A program made the translations under genes and the position numbers. From Vanilla planifolia (Eukaryota > Streptophyta > Magnoliopsida > Asparagales > Orchidaceae), in assembly GCA_023846275.1 (NCBI GenBank), contig CM043877.1, forward strand, positions 12,879,107 through 12,943,106: DNA of 64,000 bases, written 5' to 3'. The notes under the pieces are model-generated. The model ran no database searches. It saw only the letters and a list, made by a program, of their open reading frames with translations, and had not been told where the DNA came from. Of the stretch, positions 49,847 to 63,129 are shown one piece after another (the first letter of the stretch is position 1; every line of letters begins with the position of its first letter).

Positions 49847-50695
49847 GCACTATAATAAGTGCATTATAATAAATGCATACAACACATGCTAGTATAATAA
49901 AATCATATCATGCTATATTTGAATAATTTTGTCTTTAATCTCAAGGTTTCCAACAAAATATATAGTTTATATCTTCAAGGTATATTTAATTCACATCATA
50001 CTTTACTTTTTAAGGTTCAAAAATAAAGTTTTTGATTGTGCTTAACATGTAATTATTCACTAAAATTATACTTTAATCATATATCTACAATTAAAGTATA
50101 TTATAATTCATTACTTCAACTCAACGATGATTATACCACAAAGGAGACTAAAAAATCCTTGTTGATTGATTAATCAAGTACATGATATGTTATGCATATA
50201 GCAATTTGCAACTAAATTGGATATTGCACAATTAGGTCAAAGCTAGATAGTACTAAATCTACACCAAAAACATCACAATTGTAAGCTTTATGTATACATC
50301 ATGTACAAAGAACATTTAAAGCATGTATTATACTTCAATTATTATTATGTTTTACATACTATACTAAAAATATGTTTCATCAAATCTTGATTTTTCTCTA
50401 ACTATTAGCATTGATTCAACGGAAAATTTTTTAACTATAATAGAAATGTTATATGTCATTCTTAGGATTATTATTTTGGACTGAGGCATATGCAAAAATG
50501 TTTAACAAATATTTTGCATGAGTTTTCTACAACCTTGTTCATTAGGAAGTAACAAACCATGAGCTTTCTACCTTCTCCAAATCAATTAAATACTTAGCTT
50601 CTGGAGTTTGAATAACCTACACAACAATGAAGTGCTCTCTAATTAAGTATGAATTTAAACATATATTAGATAAACATTCAATGACATATAACAAC

Positions 50696-50763
<68 letters not shown>

Positions 50764-53603
50764 ATTATTAAATAAATTTGAATTAATTGATGTAAGTGAT
50801 GAGTATGCTATACAAAAATTTAGCATATTATCAAGTCATTGATTTCCTACACTTGAAATTTTTTTCATAAGTTTTACAACAATATAAGGCAACTATGACC
50901 AATTAATGGTATCAAAAGTCAATATTTCTTTACAAAGGTGTTTTTTATTAGATAATTTATTTCTAAATCTATTATAGTATCCTTGCTATTTTTTGTATTG
51001 ATTTGATATTATTGATAACAAAAACTTTTTATTTATTTCTAACATATTGTTGATGATAAGATGAAATCATCATTTCCATGGGCGATACCACTTTAAATTA
51101 ATGTATTATAGTTGATAATAGTTTCCAATTAGTTACAGTAGGTATTCATGTCTAATCTAAAGGGTTCAATTGTCAGTTGAATGTTCTTTATCACTAATTG
51201 AAAGCTTCATTACAAACTTCATCAAAAAGTAGTCTTACGTTGTGTATTTAGTCCTTATGTTTGTTAGTGATCGGTTGTTTTCTGGTAAGTCGATCAAAAA
51301 TGCAAATCCAGTTGGTCATTATATAGTAGAGTTTAATATATGTCTAAATGCATTACAAATGCATTCTATCCCAAAAATCTAATATTTATATGATTCATTT
51401 CTATCAAACAAAGTGTAGGAGAACGAATAATAAGCATATAAACAATATAAACAAGTAATAAACACACAAAAATATTGAAATAATTTATCTCAGAAGACAT
51501 ACAATCATAATATGTTTTGAAAGATAAGTGTTTCAAGAAACTACTAACAATAAATGTTGTACAAGAAATACTAATCATGATCACCCTCACCCTCATTATT
51601 CTATGATGCACCCCTCAATGTTGACTATTGCCTAGCTTGAATGATGCACATTGCATGTTACACGTTGCATGATGAACAACACTCACCACACTTTATAAGA
51701 TCACGTGAAGATGGGCGGAGGAGTCGTGAATTCACTACTCAAGAAGAAGCATTAACATTTGCATAGAAGTCGATAATTGATAATAGGATCGCAAGGGTAT
51801 TTGGAGAAAGGAAAAGCTTGGGTAGGTGAGAGACATGGAAGGGCTATTTCCTTGTAGCAAATGAGAAGGGTCGTCGATGAAGCAATAACTAGTATGAAAT
51901 AGGGGTAGAAAAACAAGAGAAAAGGGAAAGGCTCAACGAGTTTGATCAAACCTCCTACCAATGAATCCAAATCATTAATGTATTTGTGGACCTCATGTTA
52001 TCTTGCATTCCTAACCCAAATGGCATTAATGTGATTTTCAAGTGACAACATCCAATCATAAGGCACATCAAATGGTAAAGTAACATATATTAATGATACA
52101 TAAAAGGAAAGCCAATGTAACTATGTAAGGTAGCAACCAAAACCTAGATTTTGTTACTTTTTCTGATCAATCCATTTAGGGAAGATTAAAAACAAACGGC
52201 AATTATGCCTTTGTCCATTTTCCAATACTAAAATTATCTATGAAATATTGAGGAGTTGTTTCTTTAAATTTTGAATACATTATTCTCTTTTTAATAATTC
52301 TCAAATTTGTTCATTCAAAATTAATGGTGATTAAGACTTTGTTCATGTTTTGATCCACAATATCGAACCACAAACTAGAAAATTCATATATTTTTTACCA
52401 TGTATTGGAACACAAATAATCTCAAATTGAAAGTCATTTGATTAAAAGAAAAAAAGAAAAGTCTTATCAAAACACTCACAAAAAATATTACTAGAATTTC
52501 AAGATGTTGATTTTTATCATGAAAAAAGATCATTAACTAGGTTAAAAAATCATAATAACGATGCATCCAAAATCTTTTTTGCATGAAATTTCATACAATA
52601 CCATTACAATAGTTGAGCTTATTTTCATATACTCTTTTAACACAATGGTTAGTCTATGCTATTAATCTTCTTCTAATTTCATACATTTTCAAGGAATTCA
52701 ATTGGTTTAATAATGATGATTTTACTTTTTACTCTTCAAAAACATGTATGTTAAAACATTAATCAAGAAATATCTTAATAATTTTGGAATTAAAAAATAT
52801 TGGTTATTTATTTATTAACATTTATAATCATTAAATATCTTTTATCATTTTATGCTTGTGATACATGATATGGTAGAAGGTCTATTGAGTTAATGGTATT
52901 CTTTTGCTTTGTTGCATAGCTAAACCTTAAAACTTGCACTCATTCTTTACCTATTTTTGTGATGTAAAATGTTTTGATTAATTACTTGTATTTTGTGCTT
53001 CTATATGTTATTAGTCGCTTTTATTCATATTTATCAACATCATCAACACCTCAAAGAAAATCAAGATGGCATCATTGATCATTAAACATGAAATATTAAC
53101 ATTTTTAACAAGTGATGCCTCCATATTTTATAGATTCCTTATGACTTGATGGTGTCCACACATCCCTTGTCATTATAAGTCCTTAATTTTTAAAGTCTAG
53201 ATGAAAGTTTAGTTATGTTTGTCATAATTGTTATTGAATATCAAGTAATTTAATAAAAAATAATTTTAAAAAATGTTATTTGTAAGTATTATTGAATTTT
53301 TGTATATGTTTTAAATATATGATATTAATAAGTACTTAATAAAATGATTAAAATTATGAATTAGCTAAAACAATTATTGATATTTTTGTAAAAAGTAAAG
53401 AAAAATTTTTATCATTATTTTGAAAGAAAAAATATTTTTCTCTTTTTATATTATTTTTTATTCTTTAGATTATAAAAATATGTTTTCAAATATAATTAGG
53501 TAAGCATATAATTATATTTTGAAAAATGTTGAAATTGAAAATAATGCTCCATTAAGATCTTTATTTGTTTGGGTGATAAATACTTAGAAAAGTTATTTGC
53601 AAG
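49847..53603. other. Intergenic DNA with a TA microsatellite, no gene seen
   Basis: No domain is recognised on either strand. A (TA)n tract covers about 50698-50759. 51600-52000 is less AT-rich but has no convincing reading frame. Confidence 0.55.
50698..50759. repeat. (TA)n microsatellite
   Basis: An uninterrupted TA tract of about 30 units; Tyr-Ile ORFs on both strands across it are artefacts. Confidence 0.97.
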
Positions 53604-55204
53604 TGACACATGAGAATTTTGTGTAAGCTCACAAACACACATCCGTTGGTGTCGCACCAGTCTCATTTGAACACAGGGTTGTACCCGAGCTGAATCTTAT
53701 TTTGATTAGTTATCTTTGTCAACCATAAGGGTCAACTATAGTGCTCTATTTTTTTCATATGATTATCTCTCATATTTTTGCTTTGTTAATCCAAACAAAT
53801 TTCACAGTAAAAAATATCATAATCAACATCAGTTTCTGTGCATATTTCATCCATCATCGTTAGTCATCTGTCATCATCTAATAGTTTACTTCTCCCTATC
53901 ACTACTGCCTAGTTGTCCAACATCACTAGTCACCCACCATCACTAGGCAACCCACTACTCCCCAGCCACCCATCATCACCTAGCTGTCTGTCAGCTACCA
54001 CCCTCTGGTCATCATCAATCGCCATCAAATGTCTCTTCCACTGCTAGCATCCTAGTTGCATCGTTATTAATATCTAATCGAATTTGCATAATTACATAAT
54101 TTTTTTTCTGTCATAACTTTTTTTCATATATTTTTATATTTTATATTTAATGTGTTTGACTCACTTGGAATCAATATCATAGAATTTTAAAGATCTTTTT
54201 AGATTTTTAAGTGATTTAACTCTAAAATTATCTTTTCTTATATATTTTGTATTTAATGTGGTTAATCCACTAGAAGTTAATATCATAAAATTCTAAAAAT
54301 CTATTTTAGATTTTCAAGTGATTTATCTCCAAAAATATTTTTTTTATTTTTTCCTATGCTTATGATATTTTCTAAAGGTTTCTTTTTTTTATTTTTTTAT
54401 ATATTGAGCTCTCTTTTATTTATAAATAGGAGAAACTCCCTGATTATATATAGTTATTAATAAATAAAATTTCTCTTGTTTGTATACTTTTATCTTTGTG
54501 AGTATTAAGTGTATGTCGAACTATAGTTGAAGAGATTCTTACTTTCTCTCTTTTATGAGAGACAAGGATCAAAGGTGAGAGACCTTCTATCGAGAGAAAT
54601 GACAGCCAAACAAATTTTTATTTCTACCAACACCCATAAGTCTTCACCAATCCTTTTACTCTCTTGATCCAATCACTAAACCACCACTGCCATTAACAAG
54701 ACTCTAGATCCTAGCCTATCATCTTGTTATCCTTTTAACTAAGCTTCCCTGTTAGCCCAAACCTCCACCTCGTAACTCTTTTTTATCTTCGATGCTCTAC
54801 ATGCAAACTCCAAAGCAAACTATAAGCCACCATCATAAAAAAGATGCACTCTTTCTATAATTTTTATTTTATAAGTGATAATCTAAAGTTTGTATTATTT
54901 TTTCTATCAGATACTCCATATATAATTTATCTTAAAGTATTTATTTTATTTATACAAAATTAGATGTGATAAAATTATTTAGTAAGACTTTGTACTTAAC
55001 TATTAACATGTTATCACCTAATCTACTTAAAAATTTAAGCTATAAATTTAAAGACTAATTTTTGAATAACTATAAAATGCCATACATACCACATAACTTT
55101 AATTTTTTATGGTATTTTTAATATTTCTTAATAATCTGTTGAGTATTTTTAAAATTATAAGCATCAAATTATATCCTGGTAGAAGTCTAATTTGCTCTAC
55201 ATCA
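53604..55204 (+). repeat. 5' LTR of the decayed gypsy element
   Basis: It starts TGACACATGAGAATTTTG and ends CTCTACATCA (1601 bp). A TATA box (TATAAATAG) lies at 54421-54429. The first 650 bp match the 3' LTR at 63130 onward (AGCTCACAAA, ACCATAAGGGTCAACTATAG, CCATCACTAGGCAACCC-like blocks). Confidence 0.82.
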
Positions 55205-55207
55205 ACT

Positions 55208-55220
55208 TTTGTATTAGAGC
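55208..55220 (+). promoter_or_regulatory. Degenerate tRNA-iMet primer-binding site
   Basis: TTTGTATTAGAGC matches TTGGTATCAGAGC at 11 of 13 positions and lies 3 bp after the LTR end. Both changes fit decay. Confidence 0.7.
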
Positions 55221-56039
55221 ACATGATTTTTTACTTAATATAAAAACAAATTAATTTACTTAGTATATCAACTAAAGAACTCTTAACTAGTTTTAAATGA
55301 ACTTTATTTTATTATGTGATACAAAAGTAGTGATATGATTTTTCATTATTTTTCTACAAAAGTGAGACCCTAATCACTCACTATTCTCCTTCCTTGACAT
55401 CCCCTTATATAGTAAACCTTTGTATGATCATAAGATCTGGTAGGTCCTATTAAATGATAAATCGAAGTTAAGGAGTAATTTAAAACCAAAGACAAAACTT
55501 AAATCAAGATCCCATGCTAGAATTATCTTGATCAATAACCCAACTCACCTAAATGGTTGGATAAATCCTTATAAACTAATAATATGAACCAAAACTTGGA
55601 AGAGAAAGAAATAGTATGAGAAGAAGTGTCACATCCAATAATCTAAAAGAAAAAACCCTTATGACCAAGATATCCAAGGAAGAAATCATACTATAGAAGG
55701 AGAAATAAACCTTCTAATAAGTCATACCTAAATGATGATCTAAATATGTATAATAAGGAGAAAAGACCTAAGAGGCTCCTAACATTTTATGGTAGTTTTG
55801 ATCTTAAATATTACTTAGACTAGTATATTAGTATGGATGATTACTTTGACTGACATTAAATGAGTGAATAGAAAAAATATCAATTTATTAAGACTAAACT
55901 CACTAATACTATCAATAGGTTTCTTAAAAATTTATAGTGATAATATGTTAACATGATGAAGAGATATCCCAAAATTGGAGAAATCTCAAGGTTAGGTTGT
56001 GTAATGGTTTTATTCTAATAACTTATAATATTGAATTAT

Positions 56040-56520
56040 TAAATGAATAACAAAGGTTTTTCAAGGTGATAGATCTGTTGAAAATTATATTAATAAGTTT
56101 AAAGATTATAAACTTTTGTATAATATAGATGAATCTAAATATGTAATACTCTCCTATTTTAGGGCAAATTTAAAGAAATGCATATAGGCTAAGCTTAGCT
56201 TAAGAAGTACCACTACCTTAGAGAAAGTCTATCACATAGCTAAAAATATGAAAAAATTTGAACCTCCTTTTTTAAGAGAAATGATGAGCCGGCCCATTCT
56301 AAAGGCCTACTCCACCATTTCTCAACCCATTTAGATACATACTTCATATACCCCATCTACCATAGTTTCTAAATTTCTTAAAGTTTTATTACCAACCATT
56401 CTTTTATACCTTTCTTCAAGCCAACCCACTAAGTTCCAAACTACCCAATCTGGAATCAACTATTTTAAGTGCCATAAAAATGGGTATGTAGTTGATAACT
56501 ATCCAAAAAGAGTGATAACT
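56040..56520 (+). pseudogene. Gypsy gag relic (capsid and zinc knuckle)
   Basis: The frame near 56070-56290 reads like a retrotransposon gag capsid (QGDRSVENYINKFKDYKLL, then TTTLEKVYHIAKNMKKFE), with one stop inside. A zinc-knuckle remnant near 56462-56515 reads YFKCHKNGYVVDNYPKR: the first Cys is Tyr, the His is Tyr and the last Cys is Tyr. It cannot bind zinc. Confidence 0.7.
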
Positions 56521-57249
56521 ATGATCCTAAATAATGATAATGAATAAAAAAAGTCAAAAGAAGAAGAAAACATAATTCCAGATAATAAAGTTGAGCAAGA
56601 ATTAAAAAATATGAAGAATTTCATAGTTTTAGTGGTTAGGTGTATTGTTATAACCTCATAATCACAACATGATTGGAGGTGCACCAACATCTATAGCACT
56701 AACATAAAAATTAATGAACAATAATGTAAAATGAACATATATGATAGTAATTTGATCAATATAATATCTCGTGAGACTATTAAGTGAATATGAGCTTCTT
56801 TATTACAATACCCAAACCTCTACTCTATCTCATAGATAGATAAAATATTTATACCTATTAAGTAATATTGTATGTACCCTTAAAATTAAGTAAGTATAGC
56901 AATAGAATTTTATGTGATGTCATACCTATGCAAGTAAGTCATCTTATCTTTAGAAAACTATGGCTTTTTAATAAAGACATGACTTTGAAATACAAGTCTA
57001 ACACATGTTTTTTGTTTATGAAAAAAAAGACCATCATATTATACCCTTTTCCACCTCATCAAAAACCCTAATCACTTAAGCCTAATAAATATTTATAAAA
57101 TTTTAAGCCTATTCATAAAGAAAAGGAAAAGATAAAGAATTTGAGCTTGATACATTGTCCCAAGTTAAGAAGACCCTTGATCATAAAAACTTAGTTTAGT
57201 TTCTTATAGTCAAAGAGTTAGATACCACCTTACCCAAACCATCACTTAT

Positions 57250-58600
57250 TATACAAGGCTTATTAAATGAATGTTTGATATTTTTTCAAACAATTTACTT
57301 TACACTCTACCTCCTATGCAGAAAATACAATATATAATCAATCTAATTGATGGGATGAGCCTACCCAACTTTCACCATTATAGGTTAAACTTGGAGGCTC
57401 ATACTAAGTTAACTCATCAAGTTAGAGAATTACTTAAAAAGAGATATCTTAAAAAGTATTAGTCCCTATGCTACTCCTACACTTTTAGTACCCAAAAAGG
57501 ATGAAATATGAAGGATGTGTTTTGATAGTTGAGCGATTAACAAAACCATGATAAAATATAGGTTTTTTATTCCCCATTTGGATGACATCTTTGATTAGAT
57601 GTTAGGCATCACTATGTTTTTTAAGATAAACTTAAAAAGTGATTACCACTAATTAAGGATTAAGATAAGAGATGAATGAAAAATAATATTTAAGACTAAG
57701 AATAGTTTGTATGAATGATTAGTGATGTCATTTAGGTTATAAAATATACTAAGTACATTCATGAGATTGATGACCTATGTTTTAAAGCTATACTTAGGAA
57801 AATTTATCGTAATTTATTTTTATAATATTTTGGTATATAATAAGTCTATTGATGATCACTTAAATCATTTACTCAAATTATATTACACTCTTAAAAAGAA
57901 ACACTTATTTGCTAATCTAAAGAAATATGAATTCTTCATTATCAAGGTTACTTTCTTAAGATATGTAATTTCTTTTAAAGGGTTGTCTTTTAATCTTAAC
58001 AAAGTTAAGGTAATTATGGTGTGTTCTATTCTAAAAATAATTCATGACATTAGAAGCTTTCACAGTCTGGCCACCTTCTATCGATAACTTATCAAAGACT
58101 TCAATACTATCATTACCTTGATTATTGATTGTATTAAGTCAAATAAATTTACTTGGACCAAATCAATAGACTTAGCTTTTGAAAAGTTGAATATGGCTAT
58201 GACTAAGTCACCTATTCTAAAATTACCTGATTTTTCTACTATCTTTGAGGTTGCATGTGATGCATCAAGAGTAGGGATAGGTTGTGTTCTTAGTCAAGGA
58301 AAATATTTTATTACCTTCTTTAGTAAGAAACATAATGATATTAAAAGAAGTATCTATATATGAAAAGAAACTTTATGCCATAGTTCAATCTTTAAAATAT
58401 TAGAGACATTACTTATTGTCCAAAAAATTTATTTTATACTCTAACCTTGAGGTGCTTAAGGTCTTAAATATATAATAAGACCTTTGTCATAGGTATGACA
58501 AATAGTTAATACATCTAGGAGTATACATTCATTATTAAACACAAGCTTCAATTAAAAAATAAAGTAGCCGATGCACTTAATCAACGTGTTCACCTATTGA
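57250..58600 (+). pseudogene. Gypsy reverse transcriptase and RNase H relic
   Basis: 57271-57462 encodes the RT start (LPPMQKIQYIINLIDG, LPNFHHYR, VRELLKK). Broken frames follow through the fingers and palm (KTMIKYRFFIPHLDDI, LRIKIRDE). 57761-58087 covers the catalytic hairpin, read here as YFYN in place of YFDD, so both aspartates are gone. 58118-58363 has the RNase H start (ACDASRVGIGCVLSQ). Many stops and frame changes separate the parts. Confidence 0.85.
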
Positions 58601-58789
58601 TTGTTTTGTTTGTAAAGGTCCCAAATTTTGATCAAATTAAAAAGTAATATCCTTAATGCTTTAACTTTGAGCTAATTTAGCAAGAAATCAATTCAACTCC
58701 AAACCTTGTATTCAGAGATTTTAGCTTAAAAGATGGATACTTTTATAAAGACAATATGTTATGTATCATAAATTCATCACTTAAAAATT

Positions 58790-59480
58790 TTTTAGTTTGA
58801 AAAATACATGTTGAAGGATTATTTAGTCATTTTAAGAGAGATGAGACTCCTAGAGATACCTCTGAGAGATTTTATTAGCCTAGAATGACACATCATATTA
58901 TATTTATTATAGATCAATGTAGCACATACAAAACTAAAATCTATAGAGACCAAGGACCATACCTATACGTGACAAGCCATAGGAGCACATAAGTATTGAT
59001 TTTGTACTTGGATTATCTAAGACCTCTTCGAGGCATGATTCTGTCCTAATGATCATTAACCCTTTCTCTAAAATAACTCAATTTATATATTGTCATAAGA
59101 CCTTAGATGCTATCTATGTAGCTAAGATTTTTTTTAATGAAATAATTAAATTACATGATGTTTTAAAGATTATAGTATCTAATCTAAACATAAGATTTAT
59201 TAGTTATTTTTTGAAGACCATATGATATTTACTAGGGACCAAGCTAAAATTCTCCTCAGCTTACCACCCTCAAATGGATGGATAAACAAAAGTAGTAAAT
59301 CATAATTTAGGAAATCTTCTTCATAGCTTCAACGGAGAATAACTTAAGCTTTGGGATGAACTACTATCATAAGCTGAATTTGCATATGATGATTCTATGA
59401 ATCATAGTATTGGTCTAAGTCCCTTTATAATTTATCATAGTAATAAATTTAAGTCTCCCATTGATCCTTATTTCCTTACT
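58790..59480 (+). pseudogene. Gypsy integrase relic
   Basis: A zinc-finger remnant (HVEGLFSHFKRDETPRD) near 58808-58860 leads to the core: ISIDFVLGLSKTS (first Asp kept), IVSNLNIRFISYF (second Asp changed to Asn) and SAYHPQMDGQTKVVNHNLG (catalytic Glu changed to Lys). ELLSXAEFAYDDS-type sequence follows, to about 59480. The catalytic triad is lost and several stops interrupt the frame. The coding trace then weakens up to the nested LTR. Confidence 0.85.
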
Positions 59481-59737
59481 AGTGGACTTTCATACTTCTA
59501 TTTTTATTTTTTTCTTTATTTTTATTATCTCATAATTACATAAAATAATATCTAAAAAAATTAATCTAATTAATAAAAATACAAGAAACTAACATTTCCT
59601 TAAAGAAAGATTAGGAAATTTTTTTGAAGAAGATTATGTTATAATTAGAGTTAGGTTAGAATTGTTTCCTCTAGAGCTTACAAGAAATTACAAGTGCATG
59701 GAGTTGGATCTTTAAGCATTTTTCAAAAACTAAGGAC

Positions 59738-62700
59738 TAATGTGTTATACCCGGTAAAATATTATAGGTTTAATCTTCAATAATTCAATTGTGGCTTGGA
59801 TGATTTCAGATCGACAGTAGGATGAGCCAGGAGCTCAATTGGAGGCTATTGGAATTTCTGAAATTTTCTGAGGATTTTTCGGAGCACCGAGATTTTTTTT
59901 AAAAAACCGGAATTTGGATTTTTTTTTTCTCTTACCGCGCGTGAACCGGACCGGAGCGGTTCAGCGAAGGCGGGGCGGTTCGCCGAGGTGCGTTTGCACG
60001 TGCGTTTGGATAAGCCGCGGATAAGCGGATCGGACGGGCGAGATCAGCGGTGGAGATTAACCGGCTGATCGGGTGTTAAGCGGCGTTTTTGGAAGGTCAA
60101 CCGGCGCTTAATGGGTCTTAACGGGTTATTACCTGTTTAAGCTGGGTATTTAACCTAAACTGTTCGGCTGTTAGGGTTTGGAACGGCGGCTAGAGGCGAA
60201 GTGTTCGCAGCGAACGGCGGTACTTTCCAGCAGCCTTCCAAGGGGCTTTTGGTAACCGGAGGTTCGCGGGACAGAGGCGAGCATTTTGGTACCGGTTTCG
60301 TTCGGCGAGGAGCTGCGGTTGATCGCGTGCGAACTTCACCGTCGCCGGCGAGCAAAGGTAGGAAATTCAGATTAAATTAGTTATTTAGCAAATTAAAAAT
60401 ATGGATTATTTTGTAAATAGCTACTTGAGCATGCGGATATGGGTTTTTGGAATTGATTAATGCAATTTATTGATTTTAGCATTTTAGGGTTTCTTTTTTT
60501 TATGAAGAAGAATATATAAAATTTCCGCCGAATTGGAATTTCTGTGCATAGAAGCATGCCTTAGGTTTTGATATTATCATATTGCCATTATTCAGGTTAT
60601 CTGAATGCTAGAATGATTTTAATTTCATGAATTGGCATAGTTGGATCGGACAACACTTCGGTGAAAATTTTTGCATGGACATTTAGCTTCGCGACTTGAT
60701 TATATGGAATTTTTAGGCTAGTACGAGCTTTAGGCTAGCGTTTCCTTGCGTTCGGTTGCCGGAAATCGACGGGGAAAACGGAGACTTCCGGAAAGTCGAC
60801 GGTTAGAATTTCGCGGGCGACGGGCGAAGGAAGAGGATGAATTAGAGCTAATTAGGGATTAGTCTGATTATTAAGTGAATAATTATTTTAATTATTAATA
60901 TTTATATGTTAAGCGTCGGCCCGAATTCGGATTATTAACTTCGGCCGGCGGGGTTCTCGGCTCAGCGCGTAAGGGTTCCGAACCGGCGACGAGAACCGGT
61001 TCAGGGGAAGTGCGGCGCGGATGAGAGAGAAGCGGAAAAAAAAAATAAAAAAAAAAATTTAATTCGGAAATTAATCCGAATTTTCGGAAAAAGGATATGC
61101 GGATTTTAAATTCGGAAATTTATTCCGAATTTCGGAAAATGGATAAAGGGCAGAAATTTATTTTGGAAATTAAAATTTCCTAAAGTGAGGAAGAAGTGAT
61201 TTTTGGAAATCACGTAGCCAAGTTGAAATTGACTGTTGGAAATTACCCATAAATTCAGTGCAGCTGGATTAGTTGGAAGGAAGTGTGACACTTGGGTGCT
61301 ACCAGAATAGTCAAAATTTTGGTACAGTTTGTGTTGCTTGGATGGCAATGACATGGATTGAGTCAGTTTCTCAGTGTTGGCATATTTCATGGATTGGCAT
61401 ATTGGACCGGACTACTATAGGCCCTATATGATGTTTTAGGGTAGTTGTGGTAGGTAACTGTGCGATACAGACTTAGCTTTCACAGTATACATGTGGACTG
61501 GTATGCGCCTTGTTGTATCTGGACACATGTTGCCGAATCTTGGAGTTAGAGCTTGGCAATGACTGTAGGGGCGTGAGCTTCTATGGAAATTGTTGGGAGA
61601 GGACTTCTTGGGACGGTGGCTGAGTCGATCTCTTCTGGTCCATGAGTGTAGGCCTGCACGCCTGAGAGTGGCAGTGGCAGGGGTGACTCGCCGTGGCTAG
61701 TCAAGTGTGTAGGCCTGTGTGCCTGAGGGTGGCAGGGGTGTCTCACGTTGGCTAGAGATCTATGTGACTGGTTCTGTCTATAGTCTCCAGAAGATTGATT
61801 GACGAGAGACGCTGCGGTGTCGGGTGCTAGGCGTTGTGATGCGTGCACAGAGATGGGCGTGTCCCGCTGGCATGCTTTGCCTAGGCGCCATGCGTGCACA
61901 GAGATGGGCGTGTCCCGCTGGCATGCTGCCTGGGAGCACAGAGGAGAGCTACTCTGGTGTGACTGGGGGTGACTGTGGTTGGTCAGAGTCTGGGACTGAG
62001 AGTGCCTTTCCACCATACATTGTTATGCTGTATTTCTATACTCTTACTATTATTCTTCTCTTGCATGAGAGTTTTTTTTTTACTAGCTGTCTTTCCTACT
62101 GGGCGTAGCTCATTCCTTTATTATCTATATTTTTCTAGTGGCTCGACAGACTTGACGCCACCCAGCTTTAGGTGGGATCGTGATCAGTAGGCTAGTGGAG
62201 GAGATCTGATCTGTGATTTTCTGAGACATTCTGGTTAGTTGATTGTTGCTGTTGGATGTATTCAGTGAGACTGTTATTCTTATGTCTTGTATTATGTGAG
62301 GGTGATTCTGACTCATGTACTCGGATGGATGATGTGGTATTTGATGGACTGTGACTTTTCATATGAGTTACATTTTTATACACCATCTTATTTTCTATCT
62401 TGACGGTATGGTGTGTGGAGCGCCATTTCATATCGGTGGATGTTATATATATTTTTTTTTTGTTGATGGTGAGGTCATTACATGACTATGGAACTTAACC
62501 TTGGGGGTTCAGACTTCTATTAGATCGGTTCTCCTACCGGTATGGGTTAGGAGTATTGGGTCTAGTAGGAGTAACATTGCGCGAGTTCATCAGTTAATTC
62601 AGAAGTCATGAACCTGATTTGACGGTGTGCCCGGGAGATGGGATCCACATAGTTAAGGAAAGTAGGTGTGTAATGATGTGTTATATCCTATGTTTTTCGT

Positions 62701-62789
62701 AGGCTACTCAGGTTGGTATGGGACGATCTGAGCTGTCTATATGTAAAAAAAAAAAAAAAAAAAAAAAAAAACTGGGGTGTAACATAATG
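59738..62789 (+). repeat. Chromovirus-family solo LTR nested in the gypsy element
   Basis: The LTR is 59743-62784 (3042 bp), flanked by TAATG (59738-59742 and 62785-62789). It starts TGTTATACCCGG and ends with a long A run and ACTGGGGTGTAACA. It carries two copies of the GTGTAGGCCTG unit (61646 and 61707) and two of the 51-bp ATGCGTG unit (61839 and 61890). No primer site or coding region adjoins it. Frames of up to 156 codons inside it are chance readings shared with other LTR copies. Confidence 0.93.
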
Positions 62790-62975
62790 CATGTGTTAAA
62801 TTTGTTAGAAGAGTATGGGATTAATATAACTTTTAATATTAAGGATTTAGTCCCACACAAGATGTCACATCCAGTACCTAATGAGTCATTTGAGTTTGAT
62901 TCTCTTACTTTTAATGAACCTATTACTGCCATTATGTTAGCCCTGAGAGTGAGGACAATGTGGAGAAAGTTCTAG
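62790..62975 (+). pseudogene. Gypsy integrase C-terminal relic, right of the nested LTR
   Basis: Immediately after the LTR, the frame reads LLEEYGINITFNIKDLV. This matches the integrase C-terminal end of chromovirus-type gypsies, where a YGI-x-TFNVSDL-type motif is usual. It continues to a stop at 62973-62975. The matching upstream part (FQKLRTN) ends at the insertion point near 59740, with a small indel at the junction. Confidence 0.75.
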
Positions 62976-63129
62976 AAAACTTTTTAAAGTTTTGTTAATG
63001 CAAGCCTTTGACTAAGAACTTTTGGCTTACCTATAATGATTTATACCATATTATGCCATACTTGTTGGAGTACTACTGTACCTATCATCCTGATACCATC
63101 AAGCCAAGCTCTCTTTCACCTAGGGAGGA

